Below are positions 43,100 to 58,000 of a DNA stretch of 64,000 nt, piece by piece; within the stretch, counting starts at the first letter, position 1; each line of letters opens with the position of its first letter. A program made the position numbers and the translations under genes. The notes under the pieces were generated by a model. The model was not told the origin of the DNA. It did not search any database and worked only from the letters and a program-made list of their open reading frames with translations. Origin of the DNA: Centropus unirufus (Eukaryota > Chordata > Aves > Cuculiformes > Centropidae); assembly GCA_013397695.1 (NCBI GenBank), contig VYZI01000041.1, forward strand, positions 954,671 to 1,018,670, given 5' to 3'.

Positions 43100-46000
43100 C
43101 TAGAAGAAAAGAAGGAAAAGATTAGTCTCTTGGCAGTTACTGCTGTTCATTCAGAAATAACTGCAGATGAAGCCTCCTCTGGCTCGAGATAACTGCAGGG
43201 TCATTTTGTAATTTGCATTTGTAATGCAAACTGGTAAGGATCTGAGGGTCCTTCTTCTAGTTCTATACAAAATATAGGAATGCTTATTAGAAAGTAGTGG
43301 CAATAAAAATTATATATATCAATATATGAATTTGTGTGGTTCTTGCAGGCTACAGGTCTGGATAGCCAGGTTCTTCCTAGGATCTTTGTTTTTACAATTG
43401 ACAGGGAAATCTGGAGAGGGAGCAAATAGAAGGGAATTTAGGAAGGCTGCAGAAAGTATATCTTGCTAAGACTGAGTTATTGAATTTTAGAATATTTTTT
43501 CCTGCTGCAGATTTCACTCTTCTTCTCTACATTTCACACAGTGTTTTTTATTGGCATCTCATGGAGGAAAAGTGTTCCTTTAACAATGCAGATTGTCTGC
43601 TGGCTGTACTTAGCCAGCTCTTCTGCAGAGTAGATTATATTGTGTGAATCTGGGATGATAAAACCCTCTGTGTTTTCCTCATTCCCACTTACCAGGATAA
43701 ATAAAATGGTAAGAGAAAGGAAGGAATTCTTTAAAAATCTTCCAAACCTTTTTTCTCCCCTAATTTTCAGCACAACTTGAAAACAATTATTAGCAAGTGC
43801 CTCCAGAAATCCACCCACCACCTAGCAGCACTGAACCACTTCTCTAGTACCCTTCAAAACTGCAGGATGATAGTATTTGACACTCCCAATTAATTAAAGA
43901 GCACATTTATTTTGTGTGTTTATGACCCTCAAAGGTTTGTGATGGTCACTGATGGTTTGGAAAGCTCTGGACAGAGCTGATTTGATAGTTAGTGTGTATG
44001 CTACAAGTAACCCAAAAAACTGATGATAAAAGCAAAGCCATCTATTCTTTTCACTGCTGAAACTCTGGGAAATGCAAATGCATATGTAGTTCACAAATGC
44101 AGTTCAGAGGGTCAGAATGGTTCTTATGTGTATAAACCAACCAACAAATTAGTGGGGATGGGTCTCTGATTGGGTGTGGTAGGTTTTAATGCAGGATTTT
44201 CATTCAGGCTAGCATTTTTATTTTAGGTAAAGAACTAATTTGTCATGAGGGCTATTAGAGAAAAGAAAGAAGCAAAAAATATATTTTGCTCTTGAAAGGA
44301 TCTTCAGCCTGGTGTTTATTAAAAAACTCCTCTGATTGTATAAAAAAAATTAGACTGTGCTTCCAATCATTGTCAGTCAGGATTCTGGTTTAGTTTTGTT
44401 CTGTTTGTGGGTGAGGAACAGTGTTAACAGAGGGGCATCTGATGGAGAGTTGACAGGTGTTTAAACATAGCTGTTTTAAGATCATAAATCATTGAACATA
44501 TAGAAAACTAAGAGCTAGTATTAAAAAGGAAATCTTCTTTTAAAGCTGTTAAAACCAAATGAATGCTGTGTTTTCTGATAGAAGTCCGCTGGACAAATCC
44601 CCAGAGGGTACACATCAGTGCTCTAAGTACTCAAAGCCACAATGATTCAAACCACAATTTCTAGTCAGTAAGTAAAAGAGGAAAGTATTTTTAATAGGAC
44701 ATTAGTACAGTATTTTCCCAATATTTCTATATACTTAGTGAATATTAGCTTTATTTGCTAAAGATGTTTTAGTTGACCTTTCATTTCTCCCTTGCACTAA
44801 AAAGTTGTGCAAGCTTGTTAAGTGTTATGTTCCTTGTGCAGCTTCCCTGAGCAAGCCAGGTCCTCTGTGCTATCTAGAGAATTAGTGTAATTGTTATATA
44901 TTGGTCAGTGTAAAGGCTTCCTGCGTGCAAGAACTCAGATCTTTCAATTATGACATCCACAATTCACTGGCCAGTGTGTCAGACAATTTCACATTAACGC
45001 AGTGCTTCCGAGTATGCTTGCAGCATCTTGTCCCATTTAGAATAGGAAACATCTAAACTATCATTTTGGAATGCAATACAGCATGAATGAGGCCTCTTAT
45101 TTTCCTAATCATACAAGCAGTCTTTTTATCCCCAGCATCTGTTGTACATGTCCCATTTATTTAATATTAACTTATTAATTGAAAAGTTTATAACGTACGG
45201 CAGTTTCGATCACTGTGGGACTCAGGTGTTCTCTCAGCACAGCATAAACACTTGGAGACATTGGAAGGAGATCTGATGGAGAAGGTGGATCTGTAGAATC
45301 ATTTAAGCTTAAAAAAAAATAAAAAAAAAACAACAGGAAAATAATCTTGAAAGCAACCTAAATCCCTCCTACTCGATGCATAGGGGTAGAGTATGGTGAA
45401 TGCTTGTTAAGATAGGTAAGCCTCTACTTGGGCTTGCCGCTGGCTCTGTAAGCATGTGCCAACAGCCTGGCATACATTTAAAAATGTAGGAGATAGGATC
45501 GAGGGAAGAGAGGATAAACCTGACTCTAATATCAGGAGCCAGTGAAAGATGTTGGAGTATTCTAAAGTCTGCATTCAACCTCTACAAATATTTTGCCACA
45601 TGAATGGGAAATGCACTGTAGAAGTGAAGTTCTTTACTTCCTTTTCTCGTCTCTAGCAGTTCTTGGCCAAATAAAACCACACAATGTCTTGCTCTTTCAA
45701 ACTATTTGACTGGGAGAAGAGAGGCAGGGAGTACTTTGAAACAGTATGTAAATATAATGAAAATAACAGTTGAAGTGTAATACAACTGTAGGGATACTTA
45801 CATTTTGGAGACTGGGATAAATACAGAAGGAACATAACCTTTGCCTCCTCCATCTGAGGGCTTTGAGACTAAAAGTAAACATTAGAGAAATTAAACATTG
45901 CCTAGTAATTTTATTATTTATTTGAACTTGATTATCTGCTTTAAGTGCTGCAGACCTGTTTATGCTTAAATAGACAGCCTTAAAAATGAGGGGAATTCCT

Positions 46001-49000
46001 GAGATTAGTCTTTTGAGGTCAGATCTTAGTCACATGATTGATTGTCTTTCCTTGATCTGAATATCTCAGAACATAATAGAGTAAGCGATGAGAGAGATCT
46101 CATTAGGGCTTCAAAAGCAAATATACTGTAACTCTACAAGCTTGGTACATCTGGGCCTTTAGATTTTAGTTCTGTAAATGCTTGTCTGGAGTTCAGCCTC
46201 TACAGACACAGCTTCAGGAATGTCTTTTGCATGAAATTAAGCATATGCATTTTTAGAGGATTAGAGCATTAGGGAAAGTCCACTGAACTAAAATGTAGAT
46301 GAAAAACATTTCTGGCCTCCAAATACTTTTGAGCAGTGTAGGAATCTCAGTTGAACTGGAATTGTAACCTGTTATACTAAAGTCCAGAGTGTGTATTTCT
46401 AAGTCCAGAAGAGTGTGTGTTACCTCCAAAGAAAATCAAGGTTTAAGGGCTTTGTTAAGGTTTAAGGGCAAGTGAGTTTGATCTAAAATTGGCCTGATTT
46501 GTAGCTTGTACAGAAAAAAGCAGGGGCCTGAATGTATTTGGAGCCATTCTCCTCTAGTGTATTTCGTATTTTCCAGTGTTGTTGCCAGGGGTTATACTGC
46601 TGGAATAAAGCAGGTCTTCCAAGCTGTCTGGAAAATACAAAATTTACTGGAAATTAAAGAAACAGCATACTACAGTGAAACACAATTATGAAACCCATAA
46701 GCAGGATGACTTTTCATTTTCATCTCCTTTGAACTCTTAAGCACTGAATTTTGTAATGGATCATTCAGGAAAAGAATCCCTTTTTAAATTCTACCCTAGA
46801 ATTCTTTTCTTAGCTTAAATATTGTTCTAATATTGTTGCTATTTTTAAATGATTGTTGCTAATTTTTTTAAGTTATTGTTGTTAAATATTGTTGCCCCTA
46901 ATATAACCTCTAATGGCAAGGATATGTTTACAAGATTAAGCTGTCTAAATGATAGACATGAATTAAACAGTTCTCTTGCAGATGTCAAATAAAGGAGGCA
47001 TCTTAATCTGTTACTTCCTCCTCCTATCCCCTTCCTCAAATTGCCTCTAGACTTTGCAGCGGTTTTGCAGAAAGGGTAAATACAGAAATGGGACCCCACC
47101 TTCATTTGGCTGACAGCTGTAGTGTTTGCCAAAGGCCTTATCTTTGGGAATGTCTGGATAGAGATACTTCAGAGGGTTTTCAGGGACGTTGTCTGCCATA
47201 ATAACTTTGTAGTCGCGCAATATGTCAGCAAAAGGCAGTGCAGATAAACGACCTTTGTTATAGGGTTCCACTGAATGAAATGTTACGTCTCCTGTAACAA
47301 TACAAAGGCACCATAACTGGGGAGAACAGGTAGATGAGCACTTGCAGTTGGATCGCTTTTTTGTCTTTCTTTTGCAGTTTACACTGGCATGGGTTTTACC
47401 TGTTAGTAGAGTGTCAAGTTATGCTTCCTGCACACGTGGAAACAGGTTTAAAGCCTGCACTAAGCACGTGCACCTCCCAATGAACTTAGAGAGTCAATAT
47501 AAAGAAAGGAGAGGTAGACTTCTGGAGTTTTGGATTGCATTTCAGTAAATAAGATACTTGTATCTTGCCCCAAACCACACCAAGATACAATAAATGTGAA
47601 TTTTACTTCTAAAGCAAAGAAACAAATGAAGAGATTGATGAAGGGATTGAATGGACCCTTGGCAAGTTTGCAGACGACACTAAGCTGGGAGGAAGTGTTG
47701 GTCTGACTGAAGGGAAGGAGGCTCTTCAGAGGGATCTGGACAGGTGGGGCTGATGGGCTGAGACCAATGGGATGAGGTTTAACAAGGCCAAATGCCAGGT
47801 TCTGCACTTGGGACACAACTCCAGGCAGTGCTACAGGCTTGGGGAAGAGTGGCTGGAAAGCTGCCTAGAGGAAAGGACCTGGGGGTGTTGGTTGACAACT
47901 GAATGAGCATGAGCCAGCCTTGTGCCCAGGTGGCCAAGAAGGCCAATGGCATCTTGGCCTGGATCAGAAACAGCGTGGTCAGCAGGTCCAGGGAGGTGAT
48001 TCTGCCCCTGTACTCAGCACTGGTGAGGCCGCACCTCGAATCTTGTGTTCAGTTCTGGGCCCCTCACTAAAAGAAGGATGTTGAGGTTCTGGAGCCTGTC
48101 CAGAGAAGGGCAATAAAGCTGGTGAAGGAGCTGGAGAACAAGCCTTATGAGGAGCGGCTGAGGGAGCTGGGGTTGTTTAGCCTGGAGAAGAGGAGGCTGA
48201 GGGGAGACCTTATCACTGCCTCCAACTGCCTGAAAGGAGGCTGTGGAGAGGTGGGTGCTGGCCTCTTCTCCCAAGTGACAGGGGATAGGATATGGGGGAA
48301 TGGCCTCAACAGGTGCCAGAGGAGGTTCAGGTTGGAGATTAGGAAGAAGTTTTTCACTGAAAGGGTCATAGTTGCTGGCACAGGCTGCCCAGGTAGGTGG
48401 TGGAATCACCATCCCTGGATGTATTGAAAAGATGGGGAGATGAGGTGCTGAGGGATATGATTTAATGGTAGACAGGTACAGTTGGGCTTGATGATCTCAG
48501 AGGTCTTTTCCAACCTAGTATTTCTGTGATTCTGTAATTCTGTGAAACCCTGGCTCCTATATTACAGCTGTATTGCAGAGTTTGAGGCATATGTTATTTT
48601 AAAAAAATTAATACTTACCGTTTTCTAACTGATCCACCCAAGTGAAGGTAATTCCACCTAGATTGCTTTCACTAAACCTTAATAAAAATGTTCCAGGCGT
48701 CTTGTCTTTGAGCAAAATTCGTTCCTTCTCTTTGCTTACAAATCCCATCACATACCTGAAGTGTAATAGGAAATCATGGCTTTGCTTTTGTAAAAAAAAG
48801 TAGAGACTACAGTATGTGCAATGTTCAAACTTTACATAGGTGTTCAAAGCCTGGTTAGAAAAGCTTCATAAGGTCTCAAAACTATGACAGAAGCTTTGCA
48901 GGAATTACATGTGGAGACTGGTATTGAGCACAAAATACTATGGCATGATGGCATTTCTGATAGTACTTGACTGTACGCTGACTGAGCTGATAAATGGGTC

Positions 49001-52000
49001 TTAACCTGCATTCCTAAGAGATTCAGTGGTGCTCCTTGTTGGCAAGATTTTCACAGAGTTATAAATGGGAGTATTAAATTCTGCAAAAATCTGTTTTGCA
49101 TAGCTAAAACTGAGATTAATAAAGAAAAAAAGGCAAAGCAGAGAGATATAAAAATTCAGCTGTTTCATTGATGCTCACCCATCAATCCAAAGAGGAAGAA
49201 TGTGTTTTTTAATTAAGTCCAGAATGGCTTCAAGCCAAACCCAAAAGGTAAAAGACTTTCCCGGCAAATGTTCCTGATGGTTAAAAAAAACAAAGAAAAC
49301 ACAACACAAACATAACCAACACAGAGAAGAAGAGAATTGTGAGTGCTGTTACCCAACATGCACAAGGTGACTATCTTAGCTGCTTAAGAATAATCTAGTT
49401 TGTTCAAGTGAGAATGACAAATCTGAACTGTCGTTTTGAGTGATGTCTCTTTCTCAGCCTGCCATAGGAACAGCAGATTGTTAACATATGCATTGGAGGT
49501 GCCTCTTTTTTCAAGGAAAAAAATAATCATATTTGTTATTTCTTCCTGGTTATGAAATTACATTTTGAGAGAACTGGTGATGAGAAGGTTGAATTTCATT
49601 CCATGGTTCTATACATGTTTAAATAATGTAGTTAATATGTGTAAAATTAGTTTACCTGTCTTTCTCAATAACTGTTCCATTCCTCATCAAATTTACTGGA
49701 TTTATTGACTGACTTGAAATAAAGTAGATCACAGCTGCAAAAACTTACTGTAAGCTTTAAGTAAAATGTCTTGCCTGCTTTGATAGCTCAATGTATTGAG
49801 CAGTTACAGAAATATATAAAGCATGCTACAAGGAAATACATTGTAGTCAGGAAATACAATCTTCCTGTTTAAATTTGCACAAATGTGGTTGTGCTGGCAT
49901 ACAAGTATCGCTGGTTGCAAGTGGCAATCTCATCTAGTACCATCAAAGCAACAGGCACATATGTGAGCGATAAGAGAAAAAAGAGTCTGGTTTTACTTTC
50001 AGGCCCATACCTTGCAGAACTTTGCCCAGGAGAGCTGATAATCATTGTAACTCACTTGTTGCCCTGAAAGGGAAAAAAATAGTTCTGAAGCTTTGAAATA
50101 GATGCAGGTTGATATCTGTATAGGTGGCGGGAGGCAAAAGTACATCTAGACTTGGAGTGGGATTGCTAAGGGGCTGTAGATAATTTTTTGTGCACCCTTT
50201 TGAAGCAGCTGATAATGACAACTTCGGGAGTATTTGCCTAAAGTAGTTTGGGACTTTGTTTCTGCAACACAGTTTCAGTTCTTAGTCCCAGTGTTACTTC
50301 TCTTGGCCTTCACTCTATCTCGAGCTTCCATTTTTTGAGTTCTTAAGACAATTTATTATTCTTTCAATGATTCTTGCTGATTTACAATGGTGTCCTCTTA
50401 GCTCCACTATCTCCACTAAGCAAGAAATCTCCAAGAAATCATCTGAAAAAGTGACTCTTATCTACAGAAACCAGTCTTGCCTTCCCAGCTTTGAAAGCAG
50501 TGGAAGTAAAGATTCCTCTGTGTTTCACAAATGCCTTTGTTCTTGCCTGACAGTAGAAGTATCTTTTCACCCTCAGCTTGGAGTTTCAGCTCACAATACA
50601 TTTTATAATTCTTTCTTCTCCAGAAGCCAATAAGAATTTCTTTTCTTCTTCCAGCTTTCCTTAAGGCTTTCCCCTTCTTGGATACAGTCAGATCTAAGTG
50701 TTCAATAGTTCATCTCCTTGATGTTACACGGCGTCTGCTGTGCTGTCACCGGGGAAGGTTGGGTCCCAGCTTTAAACATACCCACAAGAACGGGTAGTTA
50801 AAATGAAACAAAACCCTAACCAAGTCCCATAGGCAACTAAGAAGACTTCCTTTTGATTTCGGATGCATGAGATAATTAATTGCTAAGAAAGCAAAATAAC
50901 ACCACAGTTCAGTGTGACTCTGATGCCCTCTTTCTTCAGCTTAGCAGTCTGGAAGTTTAGAAGCTGAATCACTTTGTGGGAAGAATAAGCTGACGTGTGC
51001 TTTTCTTTAAAGGCACTGTGGCATTTTTGAAGTCAGCTCTGGAAATGGAGGTCATGCTTAAGGTCATCACTTGTGACTATCAAATATAAGAGCTCAAAAG
51101 CAAATAAAATATGTGTATTTTTATGATCTTACCTGTAAGTTTCTCTGCCAGCATGTTGAGCTGCTCAGAATTGAGACCACGACCAACATATGATGAAAAT
51201 TGCCAGCTCAGTACTTCTAAGAGCTGACTTAAAGTGGCAGCAGGGGGATTGTTGAAGAAAGACAAATTCTGCAACAAAATTAGTACTTTGTTTAGACAGT
51301 TAGCAACCATGAGATATTCTGCAGGCTCTAAAAGAAGGCTGCAAGTACTTGAGCAGAACCTGGTAGTATTAGTGGAGAGCAGTATGGGGGGAGCACATTG
51401 GTGTATATAAGTCCTTGTTCCCCTTCACCACCACCCCCCACCCCCCCGCCTATAGCTACTCACCAAGATCCACTTGGGTGCTTGGGCGGAGTTGTAAGGG
51501 GAGGGGGCTATCGTAGAGAGAGAGAGTCTGTGTTCATCTTGGATGACAAAGTACCTTGCTAAGCTTCTCATAGTATCATAGTTTTGACAGTGAAAATATG
51601 CCTAAAGCCTATCTAGTAAATGCAAATACTCCCCCTATAATGTCTGGTGCTTGCAAATCTCAAACCATTACATACTCATATAGCGATATATTGTTGAATC
51701 ATTTGGCTCATCTTCGTTTTTAATTTTTTTATTTGATCTCTGGGTTGTACATGTAATGAACATACTGAAGACTGTACAGAAGCCTCTTTGGAGTATCACA
51801 GAGTGATAATGAAATCCAGGCTGCTGGTCAGTCGGCCTGCTGTGCACACTCCCTGGTAAACTATCTTATCCTTTCTCTCCTCTGAGCAGCTCTGTGACTG
51901 CCACTAACCCCTAACTGAAAGCCTGAGAGATACTGACAGCACTACTCTACAGGCTGCAAATAGACTAACAGTGACTGAATGTAAAAATTGTGCTGAGCCA

Positions 52001-55000
52001 GCAAGATCCGAAGAAAGATAATTTGGCTCACGGTTAGAGCCACTAGAAGGTGCTACCTGACAGCTTTGATCTTCATAGAAAGCTCTAGCTCCTAAAACAT
52101 GCATGAGAGAAAGCAGCTCTTAAGTACAATACAGACTCACCTATACACTGACTTCGACAGTTTTCAATTGCATCCAAAAAGACAAATGCATAAAATTTAT
52201 GCATAAATTTAATGCATAAAATGCATAAAATTGCATCCAAAAAGACAAATGCAAACTAAAGAAGCCATGGAGAACGGCTATCATGTTTCCTTAGTTTAAG
52301 AAATACCACAAAAAAAAAGGAAGACTAAGCATGCATATGAGTTTTTATCTGGGCAGGGAACAAAAGATAAAGCAAACAACATTAAAGTACAGTGTCGATA
52401 ACAGTGTACAAGAGAAAAACAAGGCCAGTTACAGAGGGAAACATACTCTTCTCATGATGAGTATATTTGGTAACCAAGTAATAGAAATGTGAAAATGCAG
52501 AAAGTCAGTACTCGCACACTGAAGACCTACCTGAGGATCATTGGTCGATAGATTGTACCAAATAATAGAAGCCCATGCATTAGGTAGTTGGCTGACATTG
52601 GAGATCATCACCACAGGCAAAGAGCTGGTCTGGTGGACAGAATGAATGCAGTATGAAAATGCTGCTAAGGAAAGTGTCAGTTCTGTGTTATGTGTTTTCT
52701 TTTAGGTCCCTCTTCCTTCCTCTTTCATTCTTCCCCCCCCTGCAAAATACTGTTCTTTAGCCTGTGGAGCAGGACCAGCTGTTGGTAACAGATGTCAAGC
52801 TTGCGTTTTACGAGAGAAGTGATATTTCTGAGGATGTTCAGTGCTCAGGTTAGCTGGACTGAGACAGACAGCCTGGCTGTGGCTGCGTGACACCTGCATG
52901 GGCATGGCAGCCTGCACTGGGAGAGTGATTTGTGGCAGTTTTTATCACTAGATGAGGTTCTAAAGGTCTGCTTTAGGCACACAGTGATGTCTGGCCCTCG
53001 GGTATGGCCCCACATGTTTGTTCTCATGTCAGCTGCTGGAAAGGGGTTTTTATTCTTGTCCCAGAAAGTCTGGTTACAATACTCACTTCCAAATTGATAG
53101 TCAGTCCATACAGGCAGACCTGTGTTTCAAAGCTGATGGAGTGCAGTTCCTCGGTCACCATGTGAGGGCCCTGGGGAAGTGAGTAGGTTAGAAAACATGC
53201 AGGTGAAGGAAAAAACTGTGAAATTCTGACATTAAATTAGTCCAGAGCTGGTGGGTTTTCTTGATGAATCTAAAGAAAGCCTTGACACTGTTAAAGCAAG
53301 ACTTTTAGATTTTAGATTTGGCTTTTGTTTAAAATGTTGCTTTTAAGCAGTGTCCATACACAAGAAGTTAACGAATTATTCTTTGTCTCCGATAAAGATT
53401 GTCTCCAACTTTTGCTAAAGTTTCTTCATGCATAGACAGTTCCAATTTAAAGAGAGGTGTTAAACTTCAAGAAGAGAGAAACTAAAAACAAAAAAAAGAC
53501 AGAACTTTATTGCCCTCATCTTAGAACATGTTTGTTGTAAGCATAGTTAGATGGTATTAGTTGAAGGAGTAGGAACAAAAATCATTAATCCAAAGTAAAT
53601 CTCATATTCAAAAATCCTCATGGAGAGAAAAAAAAAAGAAAATCTGCTTGTGATAGTTGACTAAAGTTTGTACTGCAAGTGTTTTGTTTTGCTACAAATC
53701 AGCAGAGGTCTGTAAAGATTGGAATCTCTCCCACTTGGGAAACATCTTTTGAAACATGTTTCCCCAAAAGTCAAGGTATAAAAATCCATTTGTCTCTTTC
53801 TTGTTTTGTTTTTTTTTTTTTTTTCTCTCATCATATATTTGTTTTGTCAGATTTTTTACAAAAGAAAAAAATCCTGAATGAAAATGTTACCATTTACTGA
53901 AATACTCTGCTTTCTGTCAATGTGAAAAAAAAATTATTCTTGGGGAAGTGCCTCATACAAGACACTACAACAAAAAATACTCTATAAATGAGAGGCTGAC
54001 ACCACAGGAGTTCCTCAGGCATCTGCATAAGAAATCTGCCTTGCAAAGGGAAAAACCCAGCTTGGAAGTGAAGGCTTTTATGTGAAATACCTAACTATCA
54101 AATGAACGCAAATGTTTTAATACAGGTAGAATCGATCTAGCTCAACCTGTGTTGCTCACACAAAGTTGAAAAAGGTTGATGAAACTGCCCTTCCCTCTCC
54201 TCTCTGTCATAATATTGAAAAAACCTACATTTTTATTATGGATAAATCATCCAGGCAGAAAGGCCTATCTGCAAAGGCCGATCTGAAAGGACAGATATCA
54301 GATCTAGAGAACTTCCGCTTTTTTTTTATGAGGCAAGTCAAACTTAACAGCTACAACTAGACTCTTGGCTTACTAAACATCCTGTAAACAAAACAAACAG
54401 TCACTTTTAATAAAAGAAACTTGTTCATGCTAATAATTATTTCACAGAATGTGATTTCACCAAGGAAAGCTCTGGTTAGGGAAATCAGTTAGCAGTGACC
54501 CATGTCACATCTGGGCTGTCCTAATTCTCCACAGCCCTCTGGTTTATTGAGTTATAAAGGCACAACGTGTGAAAGGGGGAGTACAATGCTACCAAACGTA
54601 GAACACCAACAATTTTACACCTACAGTTTTGCATTTTCTTGTCTTCATGTAAATGATTTTATAAGTCGCAAAGTAACTGGGAGGTAAATTGGAGGTAACT
54701 GGGAGTTTCAGTATTGCTAATCAGGTTGCAAGTTATTCTGTTCAGAAACACCGTGTGAAGCTTGCACGAGTACCTTCTACTTTAGATTTTTTATTAAAAT
54801 TCTCCACGCTGATCCCACCTTTCCTTTGTACTAAAAGTCTGCTTATAATAGCTTTTATACTTGTAGAATGACAGCTATTTGGACTGTGATGGAGGTGATT
54901 TATTTTTACTCTTTTAAATTTCTTTTGAAACTTGCCAATACATCTTTACCCTCAGCACTTCGACCATGCAAAAAAAAGTTACTCTGATGCTGAGATACCT

Positions 55001-58000
55001 TTAAACTGATAGAGGCAATTTCAGTTGATAGGCAAGCAGAGGCATTCGAGATGCATCTTGTGATTTCAAAGACGTGGGAAGCCACTAATGGCTCTGGTAG
55101 CATCGGCAGAGGCTGTCATTGGCTGCAAGCTTCTGGCTCTTGCTCCAGTCAGAGATTTGTCTGCAGACTTTTTCTGCTAAATATCAAGACTAAATTTATG
55201 GTGATGATCCATGGGCACTCTAGAATTTCTGCGTGCTCCTAGCTGGCCCCTCCCTGCCTCCTGCCTTTAGTAGTGAGCTGAGGCCATCCTGTCTTCTCCC
55301 CTGCTGGGGCAGTGCTACCTTCCCCTCCTGCCAGTGAATGACTGGAATCACTAGGGGGTGAATCGCTGGAAGCAGCAGCCTTCTTGCTTGTGATTCTGTT
55401 TTGTGCATGAGAGCAGGGGCACTTGAGGGAACTGCAGTTTGTCGGATGCCAGAGCTGAGAAGCAGGACATAGGGTAGAGCTGTGCGGATGGTGAGGAGCT
55501 GGCAGGGCAAGAGGCACAGGGTGGTGGCTGGGATGTGACGGGTGCTGTGACACAGAGTGGAGGGAGTGCTCTGTGGAGGAGGTGGATGTAGTGGCATGGA
55601 TTCTAGGTGGGGATTAGCACCAGTGTTAATACTGATTTCTCTTCTCCACAAAGCAAGAATGTGTGGATTTTAAGCCCTCTGTTAGGAAGCACGCACTTGC
55701 AGTATCTGTTCCTTTTATGTGGTAGGTGGAATGTGTGTGTCTGAAATGTGGGTACTGCTACATACCTGCTGGTTTGTTAGGGGTAAGACCTCACAGTATA
55801 GTGTCTCCACGGGAGAGGGGAAACCTACCACCAGATTCAGATAAATATTGGTAAACTAAGCATGCTTTTGTTATACCCTCACTTTAGCCGTAAACTTTGC
55901 CAACAGAGTACATATTTAAAGAACCATTCCTGTAGGAAAGATTGTTTCAGCAAACCCACAAAAAGCTTATTTTTTTTAAATATGAATGACCAAATAGGTG
56001 GCCATTCAAGAATAATACAGATGTTCTGGTTATTACTTCCTGCCTTCTATTGTAACTTTTTTAATATACAAATTTAAGGCATGTAATTAAAATTTCTATG
56101 AGTGGTTTTGAAAATGTCGCATTATACTTACACTATCACATGATAACTGAGTCCTGTAATTATTATAAGAGTAAATTCTATTTAAAGCCCAATAATGTAT
56201 GGTTACTCTTTGATTTGAATAAAATCCAATCTGAAATACTTGTGAAAGAGTAATGAGAAGTAGCATGTTAAAGAAATGTACAAACCTCATTTCCTTTGCT
56301 TCCAGCACTTGATTTCATTTCTTTGGGTTGCTGTATAAAGCAAAACAATATTTATGTGCTAAAGAAAGTACAGATGAAAGTACACATAAAGAACATAATT
56401 TGTAATTATGATGTTCTTAATATAACAAGGTTTTATTTACAATATAAAAATAGGTTGTAATGAAGGCTCTGACACTATGCCTTTGAAAGTCTATTCAGCG
56501 AGCAGTGTTTTGGTATTGTGAAATTTTTTTTTAGAAACAAAATTAATGTAACAAGGTATTAATTAGGGTGCTTGCAAAGTGTATAATACAAAAAAAGAAC
56601 TAAAGACCAGCAATCTCCATCTCCTTTCACAAAACTATACCAGTGTGCTGCATCTGTGGTTAAGCAAAAAAAAAAAATACCATGGGTGAGGGAGGCTCAT
56701 CAGAAGGCAGGACTCACTGGGATATTAAATAAGTTCCAGAATTAGTGCTACAGTCTCTCAAGGACAGTTATTGTAGGCCTTAATTTCAACTGGATCTAAA
56801 TCACTCAATTATATATTTCCCCTAGACAATGGTGGTATGGTTTGGTATTGATTTTTTTCTTTCTTTTTCTTTGTTTTTGTTAAAAAAATTTAACAAAACT
56901 CAGTTTCTGAGAAGATGTACAGTTCAGTATGACTAGTTTTTTCCTTTTCTGACATTAATTAGGATTTGCTTTGTCCATTCTGTGAAAAGGTAGTCTTATT
57001 TTATGGAATGGATAAAGTATGGAACAGGGTAAGAGGTTCTAAGACTAAACTTTATTAAAAAAAAAAGAAAAAGAAAATGAGTGTAGACTTGGCAGTGATG
57101 CAGTTTGCCCCGTGTAGTTTTTAAAGAATCTTTCATTTCTTTACCAGGGGTGCACAACAGGAAAAAAGGAGTCCAACTTACCAAATGTCTAAATTCTACT
57201 GACAGACTTCCATTTGCAGATTCATCCATGTTCATCGCTTTCACATGAGTTCCACACAGAACGAATCTACGATTACTATGGAGGACATCACATTTACGTA
57301 CTCAAATAATATTCTATTGGATAATTTAAGCAATCTGACACTTTGTCTTCTTACCTTACAGTCGAAACGTTCCTAAAACAGAAGAGGGGCAGGGAGAGGA
57401 AACAGGTTGTGAATCAGTAAATGTGTAAGCCATAACCTGTACTGCAAAAGGTATCTTTAGACAGCAGATTTTGCATTGTCAAAGTTAATTTGTATTGGCA
57501 ATATAACTGCGATTTTTAAACTGAACAACTGAAATTTGTGCACCCAATTAGACCTTTATGTCTGGCCAGATCCAAGTAGTATATTTTCATCTAATTTTTT
57601 TCCTGCTATTGGAATGATATGCAGGTATTTAAAGCTCCAGTACTATATAATGGCCTGCCTGCCTGTGTTCTGGGACATTACAAGTATATGAATGTAGCTC
57701 ATGGTGTACTGGGAAAAGATGTGCACAGCAGTGAATTGGGCAGTACACAGCTTCTGAGAAAAACAGTCCTGGCTTCTCTCCTGCTCCTTGCTCACTGGTG
57801 TTTTCCTTCATTCTTTTGGGCCAACCTGTACATCTTTGCAGTCAAGATAGTTTTCAGGAGCCTGCAGAAGCACAACAGCCACAAAAAGGGAGATATCTGG
57901 TACCTGGGGATGGTGAGTGGTCAGGACTTGGATCATCTTTGCTGACTTTAAAATCATACCTTGACATCAAATCTTTTGCTCTACGTTTCATCATGCAAGG

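Noticed and set aside
43534..43821. Minus-strand frame ending in YSAE-like residues, resembling the human STAT4 tail
   Set aside because: The frame does not stop after YSAE and has no acceptor in the right phase. The mini-exon at 43073-43099 fits better, with a strong acceptor, phase 0, the SPY core and an immediate stop.
55220..55651. 143- and 104-codon minus-strand frames in a STAT4 intron
   Set aside because: Low-complexity His/Pro/Ser-rich translation with no conserved domain; fits a GC-rich intronic patch or undetermined old repeat.
57619..57945. 108-codon plus-strand frame in STAT4 intron
   Set aside because: Hydrophobic but unlike any family I know, antisense to STAT4, no promoter or splice support.
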